DNA of 64,000 nucleotides, from positions 1 to 64,000 of the forward strand of contig CAYFQH010000002.1 of NCBI GenBank assembly GCA_964345215.1. The letters are read 5' to 3'. Made by a program: the position numbers and the translations under genes. Positions 28,453 to 37,233 of this stretch are shown in pieces; position 1 is the first letter of the stretch, and every line of letters starts with the position of its first letter. Under the pieces are notes generated by a model, which worked only from the letters and a program-made list of their open reading frames with translations, was not told where the DNA came from and did not search any database. Source of the stretch: CAYFQH01 sp964345215 (GTDB taxonomy: Bacteria; Bacillota; Clostridia; Christensenellales; Aristaeellaceae).

Positions 28453-29943
28453 ATGAAAAAAGCAATCGTAATCGGGGCCAGCATTCCCGGTTTAGCCTGT
28501 GCCATACGGCTTCAAAAGGCCGGATATCAGGTGCGTATTTTTGAAAAAAATTCTTTTCCAGGCGGAAAAGTGCAAGGGTTTGAAAAGGATGGTTACCATT
28601 TTCAAATGGGGCCTACTTTTCTTTCCATGCCCCAAATGGTGGAGGATTTGTTTAACTTTGCCGGAAAAGAGATAGATGAATATATTAGCCTTAGCCCCCT
28701 GGAACCCTTATACAGCGCTCATTTTAACCACAGTCCACAAAAAAGTTACCCTGTTTCTGCCGCTTTGTACCGCCTGGCCCCCCTAGCCGAAAAAATAGCC
28801 CCGGATGAGATAAAACATTTTTTTAGTTACCTGGGTGATGCCCAGCTGGGTTTTAACCGCAGCAAAAAAGCTTTTATCAGCAAAACCTTTAACCGCAGAA
28901 GGGATTTTTACAATGTTGCTACTTTAAAGCAAGCCCTTATCATAAAAACATTCACTACTTCGCGCAAATACCTTAAGGCCTTTGTAAAAAACCCCACCCT
29001 TGCCGATTTGTTTAGTTTTTACAGCCTGTTTGAGAACCCCACTGCTTTAAACGGCCCTTCTTATTTTTCGTTTTGGCCTGCAACCGCCTTGACTTACGGC
29101 CTTTGGCATATTAAAAGAGGAATGGGTGCCCTTGCCCAAGCCCTCGAAAAGCTGTTTACCACCCTTGGGGGCAAGGTAGACTATAACAGCCCTGTAGACA
29201 AAATTTTAATTGAAAACCAAATGGCCTACGGAGTACAGGTGGCCGACCAGCTGGCGCTGTCGGACTTTGTGGTTTGTGCTGCAGACTTCCCCTACGCCAT
29301 CAAGCGCCTGGTAAGAAATCCTCATGTAAAGGGCCGGTACTCGGACGATAAAATCAACCAGATGGAGTATGGCCCTTCTGCCCTTTTATTTTGTTTTGGC
29401 ACCAATAAAACCTACCCTATCAAAGGAGCCCATCACTATTTTTTAAGCCGGGATATGGACCGGAACATCCTTCAAGTAAACCAGGGGATGATGCCCGAAG
29501 ACCCTTCTTTTTACCTGCATTTGCCTACCAGGGAAGACCCGGATCTGGCCCCAGAAGGCTGTGATAGCTTGCGGGTTTTGATACCCTTGTCAAACCTGTC
29601 GGTCTCAAAATACGGCTGGGAAGAAGAGCGGATTAGAGAGTACAGGAAAAAGGTTTTAAACGTAATTGGTAAAATACCCGGTTTTGAAAACATTAAAAAC
29701 GAAATTGTGGTGGAAAAAGTTTTTACGCCCCTTGATTTTCAAAGCCTTTACAACGCCTATAACGGTGCTTGTTTCGGCCTTTCATCTCGGCTGAACCAAA
29801 GTTTATACAAGGCCCCTCAAGTAAAATATAAACTGTGCGAAAAATTATTTTTTGTCGGCAGCTCCCTGCACCCCGGCGCCGGTATTCCCTTTGTGCTTGA
29901 AGGGGCTAGAATAGCCGCAGATGAAATATTGGCAACCCCTTAA
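28453..29943 (+). CDS. CrtI/CrtN-like FAD-dependent desaturase or isomerase
   Basis: This 496-aa protein has an N-terminal FAD-binding fold (KAIVIGASIPGLACAIRLQKAGYQVRIFEKN; the usual GxGxGG reads GASIPG), the family PGGKVQGFEKDGYHFQMGPT segment, and the C-terminal FVGSSLHPGAGIPFVLEGARIAADEI typical of phytoene/dehydrosqualene desaturases. Such enzymes act on membrane C30/C40 polyenes. No phytoene or dehydrosqualene synthase is nearby, so the substrate may be something else; the superfamily also contains retinol saturases and unassigned anaerobe enzymes. It has its own promoter and terminator. Confidence 0.82.
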   Translation: MKKAIVIGASIPGLACAIRLQKAGYQVRIFEKNSFPGGKVQGFEKDGYHFQMGPTFLSMPQMVEDLFNFAGKEIDEYISLSPLEPLYSAHFNHSPQKSYPVSAALYRLAPLAEKIAPDEIKHFFSYLGDAQLGFNRSKKAFISKTFNRRRDFYNVATLKQALIIKTFTTSRKYLKAFVKNPTLADLFSFYSLFENPTALNGPSYFSFWPATALTYGLWHIKRGMGALAQALEKLFTTLGGKVDYNSPVDKILIENQMAYGVQVADQLALSDFVVCAADFPYAIKRLVRNPHVKGRYSDDKINQMEYGPSALLFCFGTNKTYPIKGAHHYFLSRDMDRNILQVNQGMMPEDPSFYLHLPTREDPDLAPEGCDSLRVLIPLSNLSVSKYGWEEERIREYRKKVLNVIGKIPGFENIKNEIVVEKVFTPLDFQSLYNAYNGACFGLSSRLNQSLYKAPQVKYKLCEKLFFVGSSLHPGAGIPFVLEGARIAADEILATP

Positions 29944-29960
29944 GGGTGCCAATTTTTTTT
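29929..29960 (+). terminator. Terminator overlapping the desaturase 3' end
   Basis: TTGGCAACCC pairs, with one bulged A, with GGGTGCCAA, followed by eight T. The stem begins inside the last codons of the gene. Confidence 0.8.
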
Positions 29961-30158
29961 AGAAAATGCCCCACAAAAGGAGGGTCTGTAACGGCGGGAA
30001 GAGATTTTTACGAAAAACACGGAAAAACACTGAACCGGTGCCCCCATTACAGGCATTTATAACCGTGTTTTATTTTACAGGGCCTTCTTTTATCCCGCCT
30101 GGCTTGTGCGGTGTTGCCTTTATATCAGCCCAGCAATACACAGAAAGGATGGATTGCC

Positions 30159-31160
30159 ATGTTTGCGACTACCAACATGTCTATTTTTTCCGCTAGAAAC
30201 GGCGAAGCCTTTGCAAGGGGGATTTGCCAGTACCTGAACAAATCCTTAAGCCCCAGCGAAGTTATCCGTTTTTCCGAAGGAACCAGCTTTGTCCGCTTTC
30301 ATCAATCTGTGCGGGATAGGCATGTTTACCTGGTGGCCCCCATTGCCAAGGCCCCTAATGACGAAATGATGGAACTGCTTTTTTGGCTGGATGCCTTCCA
30401 CCGTTCCAGTGCCAAATCCATTACCGTGATTATGCCCTATTTTGCCTATGCCAAAGGGGATAAAAAAGATGAGCCCCGGGTTTCGGTACGGGCAAGGGTT
30501 TGTGCCGATGCCATTCAAATGGCCGGAGCCGATCGAATGATGGTGATGGACTTACATGCCCCACAAATTGTGGGCTTTTTTACCACCCCCATGGACCATT
30601 TATACGCCCTGCCCATTTTATGCGAAACCATCAAGGGCATTAAGGCCCCTTTAAACAACATGGTTGTGGTTTCTCCCGATTTAGGCTATGTAAAGCAAGC
30701 CCATCGCTTTGGCGCTTATTTAAACCTGCCTGTGGCCATTGCCCATAAGACCCGAAAAGATCATAGTGAACAGGCCGAAATTCAAAGCATCATCGGCGAT
30801 ATTAAGGGCAAGGATGTTCTGGTGGTAGATGATTTTACCATCTCCGGCGGTACCTTGTGCGATTTGGCCCGAAACTTGAAGGAAAAGGGCGCCGGCCGCA
30901 TTTTTGTTGCCCTGTCTCATAACGTGATCACAAAAGAAGGGGCTCGGCGGATTCACGAAAGCCCCATTGAGTGGGTCCTTTCAACGGACACGGTGGATAA
31001 CCACAACATTTTGGGCAACCCTAAATTTTGCACTGTATCCGTTGCCCCTCTCTTTGCAGAAACGATTCGCCGCTTTCACGACAACGAATCCATCTCCCCC
31101 TTGTTTACCTCCGTGCCTGAAAATTTGATCCAAGGCTGCCATACGGCAGAACTAGAATAA
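30159..31160 (+). CDS. prs: Ribose-phosphate pyrophosphokinase, divergent PRPP loop
   Basis: This 333-aa protein matches PRPP synthetase across its length: SVRDRHVYLVAPIAKAPNDEMMELLFWLDAFHRSSAKSITVIMPYF-type region, MDLHAPQIVGFF, VVSPDLG, and a flexible loop with Lys and Arg (HKTRKDHSEQ). The PRPP-binding loop reads VVDDFTISGGT rather than the class I VDDxIDTxGT, more like class II enzymes (DDLVQSGGT). It converts ribose-5-phosphate and ATP to PRPP for nucleotide, His and Trp synthesis. Start 30159 follows AAAGGA at 9 nt; upstream in-frame codons lack a site. A second, canonical prs may exist elsewhere in the genome. Confidence 0.88.
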   Translation: MFATTNMSIFSARNGEAFARGICQYLNKSLSPSEVIRFSEGTSFVRFHQSVRDRHVYLVAPIAKAPNDEMMELLFWLDAFHRSSAKSITVIMPYFAYAKGDKKDEPRVSVRARVCADAIQMAGADRMMVMDLHAPQIVGFFTTPMDHLYALPILCETIKGIKAPLNNMVVVSPDLGYVKQAHRFGAYLNLPVAIAHKTRKDHSEQAEIQSIIGDIKGKDVLVVDDFTISGGTLCDLARNLKEKGAGRIFVALSHNVITKEGARRIHESPIEWVLSTDTVDNHNILGNPKFCTVSVAPLFAETIRRFHDNESISPLFTSVPENLIQGCHTAELE

Positions 31161-31168
31161 AATAACTT

Positions 31169-31218
31169 AAAAAAGGCCTCCTGTGCTTCACGTGTTTTGC
31201 AGAGGCCTTTTTTGTTTT
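31169..31218 (+). terminator. Terminator after prs
   Basis: AAAAAGGCCTC and GAGGCCTTTTTT form the stem, with a loop of about 20 nt, followed by GTTTTT. A runs on the other side mean it may also serve the converging minus-strand gene. Confidence 0.8.
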
Positions 31219-31228
31219 TAACCTAGGT

Positions 31229-31959
31229 TTAAAGTTCGGGTTTTTCTTTGCGGATGAGCAACTTTTCAACCCAACCTTTTTTGTATTTTAGTGAAATGTA
31301 GCCGATAACCGCCACCACGGCACTGCCAATACTATTGATCATAAAATCTCCCATGGTATCTTTCAAGGCGGCCCTGCCCACAAAAGGGGTTCCATCTTCC
31401 ATTAAAAACTTTTGCATGTTCAACCCAAAGATTCCATCCATACCGTACTCATAAAATTCCCAAAAATACCCAGTGTAGCAGCAAACATAAAGGAAAACAG
31501 GGCCACAAACAGGGGGCTTAATTTTAGCATTTGGGTTTGGGAGCGGTTAAGTACATCAATAAAAGAGAAGGCCAGGGCACCCAGCATGGCCCCTGAGGTT
31601 GCGTGCAAAAGCATATCAAAGTTTTTAAAACGGTAGTAAAAGCTTTGAACCTCACCCAAGTAAATGGCCGCGTACAAAAACACAACGTATAATATCACCA
31701 TTAAAGAGGGAATTTCAAGCTTCCATCTTCGGCTGACCCAACCGGGAAGGAGCATGGCAACAATACCCAGCACACATTGAAGGATCATCAGCACATAGTC
31801 GCTTTTTGTTTTTTCCCCCAGTTCATCTCCTGCTATAGGGCTTTGAATCAGCCTTACCACAATAAAAACAATGGAGCCCACCAAGGTTAAAAACACAATC
31901 CAAGAAATAATATGAAGCACCTTGCTTTCACTTTTTGCCGGTCCTTTTGCACCATTCAT
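31229..31959 (-). pseudogene. DUF2238/YjdF-like membrane protein, frameshifted
   Basis: The upstream frame (to 31420) gives six predicted helices with FDMLLHATSGAMLGALAFSFID and stops early after TLGIFGNFMSTVWMESLG. The -1 frame instead gives GIFWEFYEYGMDGIFGLNMQKF and continues to 31229 with DTMGDFMINSIGSAVVAVIGY. That joined sequence fits the DUF2238/YjdF family (H..SG, WE..E, NMQ, DT..D). The break is at a run of five T (on the minus strand, near 31460); six would restore one frame of about 242 aa. Start 31959 is chosen for its GGGGTGAGG site. This is the second single-base homopolymer loss in the window. Confidence 0.82.
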
Positions 31960-32041
31960 TTCCCTCACCCCTTTTGAATTCATATTTTAGCCGAGTTTAT
32001 GCCATATAGTAAGACCTGCTTTTGTGCAATAAATAACATTC

Positions 32042-32069
32042 TTGACGAAGAGGGAACCTTTGTTACAAT
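32042..32069 (+). promoter_or_regulatory. Promoter for the hydrogenase gene
   Basis: TTGACG is followed after 16 nt by TACAAT, about 45 nt before the GGAGG ribosome binding site. Confidence 0.65.
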
Positions 32070-32120
32070 AAGTAAGGACCCTTTCAGATTTTTGCAATTA
32101 TAAGTATAGGAGGCCTGTAT

Positions 32121-33629
32121 ATGATCAGGGGACTGGATACATCCTTAAAGCGCTTGCGCCGCAAGGTGTTTGTTGAAGTGATTAAGGTGGCTAAAAACGC
32201 CACAGGCGACAGTAATATAAACGATGATATTGAAGGCATCCCTTACATCATCAGCCCTGATGATGTGCCAAAATACCGGGAGAGCATTTGGCGGGAACGG
32301 GCCATTGCCGCTGAGCGGGTACGCTTGGCCATGGGGTTAAGCCTTAGGCCTGAGGATAAGCCGGTACATATTACAGCAGGCTTGTCACAGAGTAATATTG
32401 CCGAAAAATACTATGAACCGCCCCTCATGCAGGTCATCCCTTCCGCCTGCGATAAATGCCCGCCAAATGAGTACTTTGTAAGCGATGCTTGCCGAGGCTG
32501 TGTGGCTCACCCCTGTATTGAGGTATGCCCTAAACAGTGTATAACCATGGTTGATGGCCGCTCTTTGATTGATCAAAGCCGCTGTATTCAGTGCGGCCAA
32601 TGTAAAAAGGCCTGCCCCTATGATGCCATTGCCCATAAAACCCGCCCTTGCGCCGATGCCTGCGGGGTTAATGCCATTGAAACCGACAATTTAGACAGGG
32701 CCCACATCAACCCTGAAAAATGTGTTTCTTGCGGCATGTGTATGGTTAATTGCCCCTTTGGCGCCATTGCAGATAAATCTCAAATCTATCAGCTCACCCG
32801 GGCCCTGCTTGAAAAGGGCAAGGTCATTGCAGAAATTGCCCCGGCTGTGGTGGGGCAGTTTGGTTCAGCTAATCTGTCGCAAATAAAATCAGCTTTAAAA
32901 GCCCTTGGTTTTGACGATATTTACGAAGTGGCCTTAGGGGCCGACATGGGGGCTGTGGTGGAAGCCCATCACTATGTTGAAAAAGTGGTGGAAGGGGATT
33001 TGCCCTTTATGCTCACCTCTTGTTGCCCCTCCTGGTCGATGTTGGCAAAAATCTATTTTCCTGAAATTGTAAATGAAATTTCAAACGCCTTAACCCCCAT
33101 GGTGGCCACAGCCCGAACCATTAAGAAAAAGCACCCGGATGCCCTGGTTACTTTTATTGGGCCCTGTGCTTCTAAAAAACTGGAAGCTTCCCGCAGTTCA
33201 GTAAGAAGTGATGTTGACTTTGTTATTACCTTTGAAGAATTGGCTGCCATGTTTGAAGTGTTTGGCATTAACCCTGAAGCCTTTGAACAAAGCCCGATTT
33301 CTGCTGATGCCACTGGCGCCGGCCGGGGGTACGGGGCTGCCGGCGGGGTCGCCGGGGCCATTGAAGAGTGTATTCAGGAATACTATCCAGGGGTGCCTGT
33401 ACAGATTGAAAAGGCCGATGGCCTGCATGAATGTAAAAAAATGCTGCAGCTGGCCAAGGCAGGCAAGTTAAACGGTGCCCTCATTGAGGGCATGGGCTGC
33501 CCCGGCGGCTGCATTGCGGGGGCCGGAACCATTGCACCCATTCAGCGATCCAGAATGGCCATTAAAAAGCTGGTCGATGCCTCTACCCCCGTTCCCTCAA
33601 AAGAACTTGGAGAAATCGTGCTGGATTAA
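32121..33629 (+). CDS. Monomeric [FeFe] hydrogenase, group B-like
   Basis: This 502-aa protein has N-terminal 4Fe-4S clusters (CRGCVAHPCIEVCP, CIQCGQCKKACP, CVSCGMCMVNCP plus extra Cys in CDKC and CADACG) and the H-cluster domain. All H-cluster motifs are present in variant form: TSCCPSW near residue 299, GPCASKK near 346 and GMGCPGGC near 457. The P2 motif has GPC in place of the usual MPC, typical of group B. It should couple ferredoxin-level electrons to H2 in the cytoplasm of an anaerobe. It is monocistronic; no maturases (hydE, hydF, hydG) are in the window. The ATG follows GGAGG. Confidence 0.9.
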   Translation: MIRGLDTSLKRLRRKVFVEVIKVAKNATGDSNINDDIEGIPYIISPDDVPKYRESIWRERAIAAERVRLAMGLSLRPEDKPVHITAGLSQSNIAEKYYEPPLMQVIPSACDKCPPNEYFVSDACRGCVAHPCIEVCPKQCITMVDGRSLIDQSRCIQCGQCKKACPYDAIAHKTRPCADACGVNAIETDNLDRAHINPEKCVSCGMCMVNCPFGAIADKSQIYQLTRALLEKGKVIAEIAPAVVGQFGSANLSQIKSALKALGFDDIYEVALGADMGAVVEAHHYVEKVVEGDLPFMLTSCCPSWSMLAKIYFPEIVNEISNALTPMVATARTIKKKHPDALVTFIGPCASKKLEASRSSVRSDVDFVITFEELAAMFEVFGINPEAFEQSPISADATGAGRGYGAAGGVAGAIEECIQEYYPGVPVQIEKADGLHECKKMLQLAKAGKLNGALIEGMGCPGGCIAGAGTIAPIQRSRMAIKKLVDASTPVPSKELGEIVLD

Positions 33630-33655
33630 AAAATACAGATCGATGCCACATCCTA

Positions 33656-33686
33656 AAAGCTCCGAAATCGGAGCTTCTTTTTTATT
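33656..33686 (+). terminator. Terminator after the hydrogenase
   Basis: AAGCTCCGA pairs with TCGGAGCTT around a 3-nt AAA loop, followed by CTTTTTTATTT. Confidence 0.85.
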
Positions 33687-33711
33687 TGAAAATAGATGCA
33701 AAAAACTTTAT

Positions 33712-33776
33712 ATGAGTATTGACACATATATAAAATGAGTATATACTACATTCATATTATATGAGTGTTTGCTCAT
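33712..33776 (+). promoter_or_regulatory. Two related operator-like sites, ArsR/SmtB style
   Basis: ATGAGTGTTTGCTCAT at 33761-33776 is an inverted repeat (ATGAG/CTCAT with 6 nt between). A related site, ATGAGTATTGACACAT, at 33712-33727 matches it at 12 of 16 positions and covers the -35 element. AT-rich imperfect repeats of this size upstream of a metal-export ATPase are typical targets of ArsR/SmtB-family metal sensors; that assignment is inference. No such repressor gene is in the window. Confidence 0.6.
33719..33747 (+). promoter_or_regulatory. Sigma-A promoter for the metal ATPase
   Basis: A perfect TTGACA is followed after 17 nt by TATACT. Repeated operator-like sequences overlap its -35 and lie just downstream of its -10. 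Confidence 0.8.
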
Positions 33777-33798
33777 GTTTTTAACAAGGAGGGTTGTT

Positions 33799-35907
33799 AT
33801 GGAGTACGGGTATCGCTTAAAAGGGTTAGACTGCGCAAATTGTGCGTTTAAAATCGGCCAGGCCGCCGGCGAACTGCCCGGGGTGACCAAAGCCCATGTT
33901 GACTTTGCTTCGCAAAAGCTGGAAATTACTTCTGCTGCCCCTATAGCCGAGGGTTCTGTTAAGCAGCTGGTTCATCAATATGAGCCGGATGTGGTGGTGG
34001 TCCCGTGGAAAAACGAAACAGCCAAAGAAGTGTACCATCACGAGCAGGAGGCCAGCCAGGGCTTTAAACGGGAATGGCTGGTCATTGGCCTTTCTCTGGC
34101 TTTGGCAGCTGTGGGGGCAGCCCTTCAAGGTACATCAGCCAGCTTATATTATCTGTTTTTAGTGGGAGCCTATCTTCTATCGGGCTACGACATTGGAAAA
34201 ACTGCCGTAAAGCGCATTTTTCAGCGCCAGCCCCTGGACGAAACCCTGCTGATGACCATTGCCACCCTGGGCGCTTGGGTTTTGGGTGATGGGTTGGAAG
34301 CGGTAGGGGTGATGGTTTTTTACCGTGTTGGCGAAACCTTGCAAAACATGGCTGTGCACCGCAGCCGTTCAGACATCCGTGCCCTTTCCGCCTTGATTAC
34401 GGAAAAAGCCCATCTCTTAAAGGGTACAAGGGTAATCGATGTGCCTACGGAAGAAATTGCCTTAGGGGATTTAATCGAAATTAGAACCGGTGAGCGGGTG
34501 CCTGTTGACGGCATTGTGGCCTTTGGAGAAGGGGCTTTGAACACGGCGGCCTTAACAGGAGAATCCCTGCCAGTGCCCTTTGAAAAGGGCGACAGGGTTT
34601 TGTCCGGCAGCCTAAACCAGGGCCCTCTCTTTCATCTTGAAGCCACCCACGTACTGGAGAACAGCACCGTAGCCAGGATCCTTAAAATGACCCAGGAAGA
34701 ACAGGGGCGCAAAGCCGCCCCGGAACGGTTTTTATCTAAATTTGCATATTACTATACCCCAAGCGTTGTCCTGCTGGCGTTTTTAATTTTTTTGTTTCCG
34801 CCCCTTCTGGGCCTTGGCGCTTGGAGTACCTGGGCCTATAGAGCCTTGCTGCTGCTGGTAATCAGCTGCCCCTGCGCTTTGGTATTATCTGTGCCCTTAA
34901 GCTATGTCGCAGGCATGGGTAAAAGTGCCAAAGAAGGGTTTTTGCTCAAGGGAGGCACGGTGCTGGAAGCGCTGGCCACCGTGGACACCATTGCCATGGA
35001 TAAAACCGGTACTTTGACCAATGGCACCTTTACTGTAACAGGCTTTGAGCCTGTAAAATCCAAAGAGAAAGATTTTTTTGATGCTACTTTTTTGTGCGAA
35101 AGCAAAGCACAACATCCTTTGGCAAAAAGTATTATGAACAGCAGCGAAGGCAAGGCCTGGCTTCGCAAGCAAAAGACCGCTGCCGCCTTTGATCACTATG
35201 AAGAAATGGCGGGCAAAGGGGTTGCTCTGACCTTTAAGGAAAATAAAATCCTTTGCGGCAGCGCTTCCTTTTTGGAAAAGCACCAGATAACCATCCCTGC
35301 CAAGGCTCAAAAAGCCCAGGTGCATACAGCCAAAAACGGCCAGTACCTTGGCAGTGTTTACCTAAGCGATACCTTGCGCCCCGAGGCAGAGGTTGCGATA
35401 AAAAGCCTAAGCGAAAAAGGCATTAAAAACATCTATGTGCTCACAGGGGATGCTCCCCAGGGTACAGAAATTTTGTCCTCTTTACAGGGTATTACCAGGG
35501 TGTACCCTCAGCTGCTGCCTGAGGATAAGGTAAAAATTGTAGCGAACCTACAAAAAGAAGGAAAAAAAGTGGCCTTTGTAGGGGATGGCATTAACGATGC
35601 CCCCGTCCTGGCCGCAGCCCAGGTGGGCATTGCCATGGGCGGCGTAGGCAGCCAGGCCGCTACGGAAGCGGCTGATGCGGTGCTTGCAAGCGAAAGCTTA
35701 GCGCCCTTGCCAAAGGCTTTAACCATTGCCAAGCGTACTGCCCGCATTGTGCGCATCAATGTAACCCTGGCCCTGGTTGTAAAACTGGCAGCCATGGTCC
35801 TTGGCATTATGGGCATTGCCAACATGTGGATGGCCTTATTTGCCGATGTAGGCGTATCCCTGATTTGCGTATTGTTTGCAAGTTCCGTCAGGTTACGAAA
35901 AGTATAA
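33799..35907 (+). CDS. Zn2+/Cd2+/Pb2+-type P1B ATPase
   Basis: This 702-aa protein has one N-terminal heavy-metal-associated domain (GLDCANCAFKIGQAA), the actuator TGES (AALTGESLPVPFEKG), the metal-binding CPC (VISCPCALVLSVP, near 356), DKTGTLT near 400 and GDGINDAPVL near 594. The last helix pair contains a Lys (VVKLAAMVLG) and FADVGVS, the P1B-2 signature for Zn, Cd and Pb rather than Cu. It exports these ions across the cytoplasmic membrane. Start ATG 33799 follows AAGGAGGG; a TTG at 33769 would lie inside the operator region. Confidence 0.92.
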   Translation: MEYGYRLKGLDCANCAFKIGQAAGELPGVTKAHVDFASQKLEITSAAPIAEGSVKQLVHQYEPDVVVVPWKNETAKEVYHHEQEASQGFKREWLVIGLSLALAAVGAALQGTSASLYYLFLVGAYLLSGYDIGKTAVKRIFQRQPLDETLLMTIATLGAWVLGDGLEAVGVMVFYRVGETLQNMAVHRSRSDIRALSALITEKAHLLKGTRVIDVPTEEIALGDLIEIRTGERVPVDGIVAFGEGALNTAALTGESLPVPFEKGDRVLSGSLNQGPLFHLEATHVLENSTVARILKMTQEEQGRKAAPERFLSKFAYYYTPSVVLLAFLIFLFPPLLGLGAWSTWAYRALLLLVISCPCALVLSVPLSYVAGMGKSAKEGFLLKGGTVLEALATVDTIAMDKTGTLTNGTFTVTGFEPVKSKEKDFFDATFLCESKAQHPLAKSIMNSSEGKAWLRKQKTAAAFDHYEEMAGKGVALTFKENKILCGSASFLEKHQITIPAKAQKAQVHTAKNGQYLGSVYLSDTLRPEAEVAIKSLSEKGIKNIYVLTGDAPQGTEILSSLQGITRVYPQLLPEDKVKIVANLQKEGKKVAFVGDGINDAPVLAAAQVGIAMGGVGSQAATEAADAVLASESLAPLPKALTIAKRTARIVRINVTLALVVKLAAMVLGIMGIANMWMALFADVGVSLICVLFASSVRLRKV

Positions 35908-35920
35908 AACAATCACAAAT

Positions 35921-35957
35921 AAAAAAGCGCCTTTAAACCGTAAAAGGCGCTTTTTTG
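35921..35957. terminator. Bidirectional terminator between metal ATPase and the M20 gene
   Basis: AAAAAAGCGCCTTT and AAAGGCGCTTTTTT form a stem with a loop of about 8 nt, flanked by A and T runs on both strands. Confidence 0.85.
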
Positions 35958-36039
35958 ATTCTGTTTTTTAAAGTTACAAAAGGCCCTTCCCGTTTGAAAG
36001 TAGCAGACCCCTTTTACAGCCATTTATTTAAAAAGTTCC

Positions 36040-37221
36040 TTATCGATTTCCCTTTTCCGCCCTGGCCCGCTGGTGGTCTTTCTTGACTGCTGCCAGGGTT
36101 TTAGGGTTATCAAACAGTTCCAAGGCCGTAAGGGCTAAAATAGCAGCCCCCTTTAACAGGGCTTCATCCGCCAGGGGAGCAATACAGGCATCCCTAAATT
36201 CCACTGTGTGGCCGGGAATAGCCTTAGCCGTTACCTGAATGCCCGGCTGAATTGTGGGTACCACTTGGCTTACATTGCCCACATCCGACGAGCCTTTGCC
36301 ATCCCCCTTGGCCCAGGTGTATTCAAGGCCCAGTTCTTTGGCTTTTTCTACATACAGTTCATCTAGCAAAGGGGTTTGAAGCATGTCTGCCACGGTGTTG
36401 TTAAAGGGGGCATATTTGGTGGTACACCCCGTCATGATGGCTGCTCCTTGCGCAATGTTTTGCACTTTGCTCAACACATCATCGCAGTGCTCAATGGTAT
36501 TGGCCCGCACAAAAAACTTGGCCTTGGTATAGCCGGGAATGACATTGGGCGCTGTGCCCCCATGGACAATAATACCGTGGATACGGGTATCGGTGGTGGT
36601 TTGCTGGCGCAGGGCGTTAATGCCGTTAAAGAATAAAATCATGGCATCCAGGGCGTTGATTCCATCTTCCGGGCAGCCTGAAGCATGGGCGGTTTTGCCG
36701 AAAAACTCAAAATCATAGCAGTTTACCGCCAGGGATTTGGTGCTGGTTTGATTTTTGCTCCCCGGGTGAATCATCATGGCGGCATCGATGTTGTCAAAAT
36801 AGCCCTGTTTTACAAAGCTGGCCTTGGCGCTGCCATTATTGCCCCCCTCTTCTGCCGGGGTGCCGTAAACGTACAGGGTACCTGCGGCAACCTCCCTGGC
36901 AGCAGCGGTAGCAGCCAGGGCCGATAAGGCGCCAATAAGGTTATGGCCGCAACCATGGCCAATTTCCGGCAGGGCATCATATTCAGCCATCATCACAATG
37001 TGGGGCGCCCCTTCCCCTTTTTTAGCGATAAAAGCGGTTTCATGGCCTTCAATGCCCCGGGTGATGGTAAAACCCTCTTTTGCAAGGAGGCCGGATAAAA
37101 GTTCCGCTGCAAAAAACTCCTCGTTTTGCAGCTCGGGCTTTGCCGATATTTGATGGCTGGCATCAATAAAGGCATCTTTTTTCTCGTTAATGGTTTTTAA
37201 AATCTTTTCTTTTAGTGCCAT
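36040..37221 (-). CDS. M20 family amidohydrolase
   Basis: This 393-aa metal-dependent hydrolase has the M20 metal ligands: GHGCGHNL, GTPAEEGGN (bridging Glu) and a late PGHTVEFRD-like segment, with a dimerisation domain between (HGIIVHGGTAPNVIPGYTKAKFFVR). The pattern is nearest to AbgB/PM20D2-type amidohydrolases that cleave N-acyl or dipeptide-like amides. It is the last gene of the metN-metI-metQ unit, 12 nt after metQ, so it probably releases methionine from an imported acylated or peptide form. That substrate is inferred from context. Confidence 0.88.
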   Translation of the reverse strand: MALKEKILKTINEKKDAFIDASHQISAKPELQNEEFFAAELLSGLLAKEGFTITRGIEGHETAFIAKKGEGAPHIVMMAEYDALPEIGHGCGHNLIGALSALAATAAAREVAAGTLYVYGTPAEEGGNNGSAKASFVKQGYFDNIDAAMMIHPGSKNQTSTKSLAVNCYDFEFFGKTAHASGCPEDGINALDAMILFFNGINALRQQTTTDTRIHGIIVHGGTAPNVIPGYTKAKFFVRANTIEHCDDVLSKVQNIAQGAAIMTGCTTKYAPFNNTVADMLQTPLLDELYVEKAKELGLEYTWAKGDGKGSSDVGNVSQVVPTIQPGIQVTAKAIPGHTVEFRDACIAPLADEALLKGAAILALTALELFDNPKTLAAVKKDHQRARAEKGNR

Positions 37222-37233
37222 CCTCTTCTCCTC

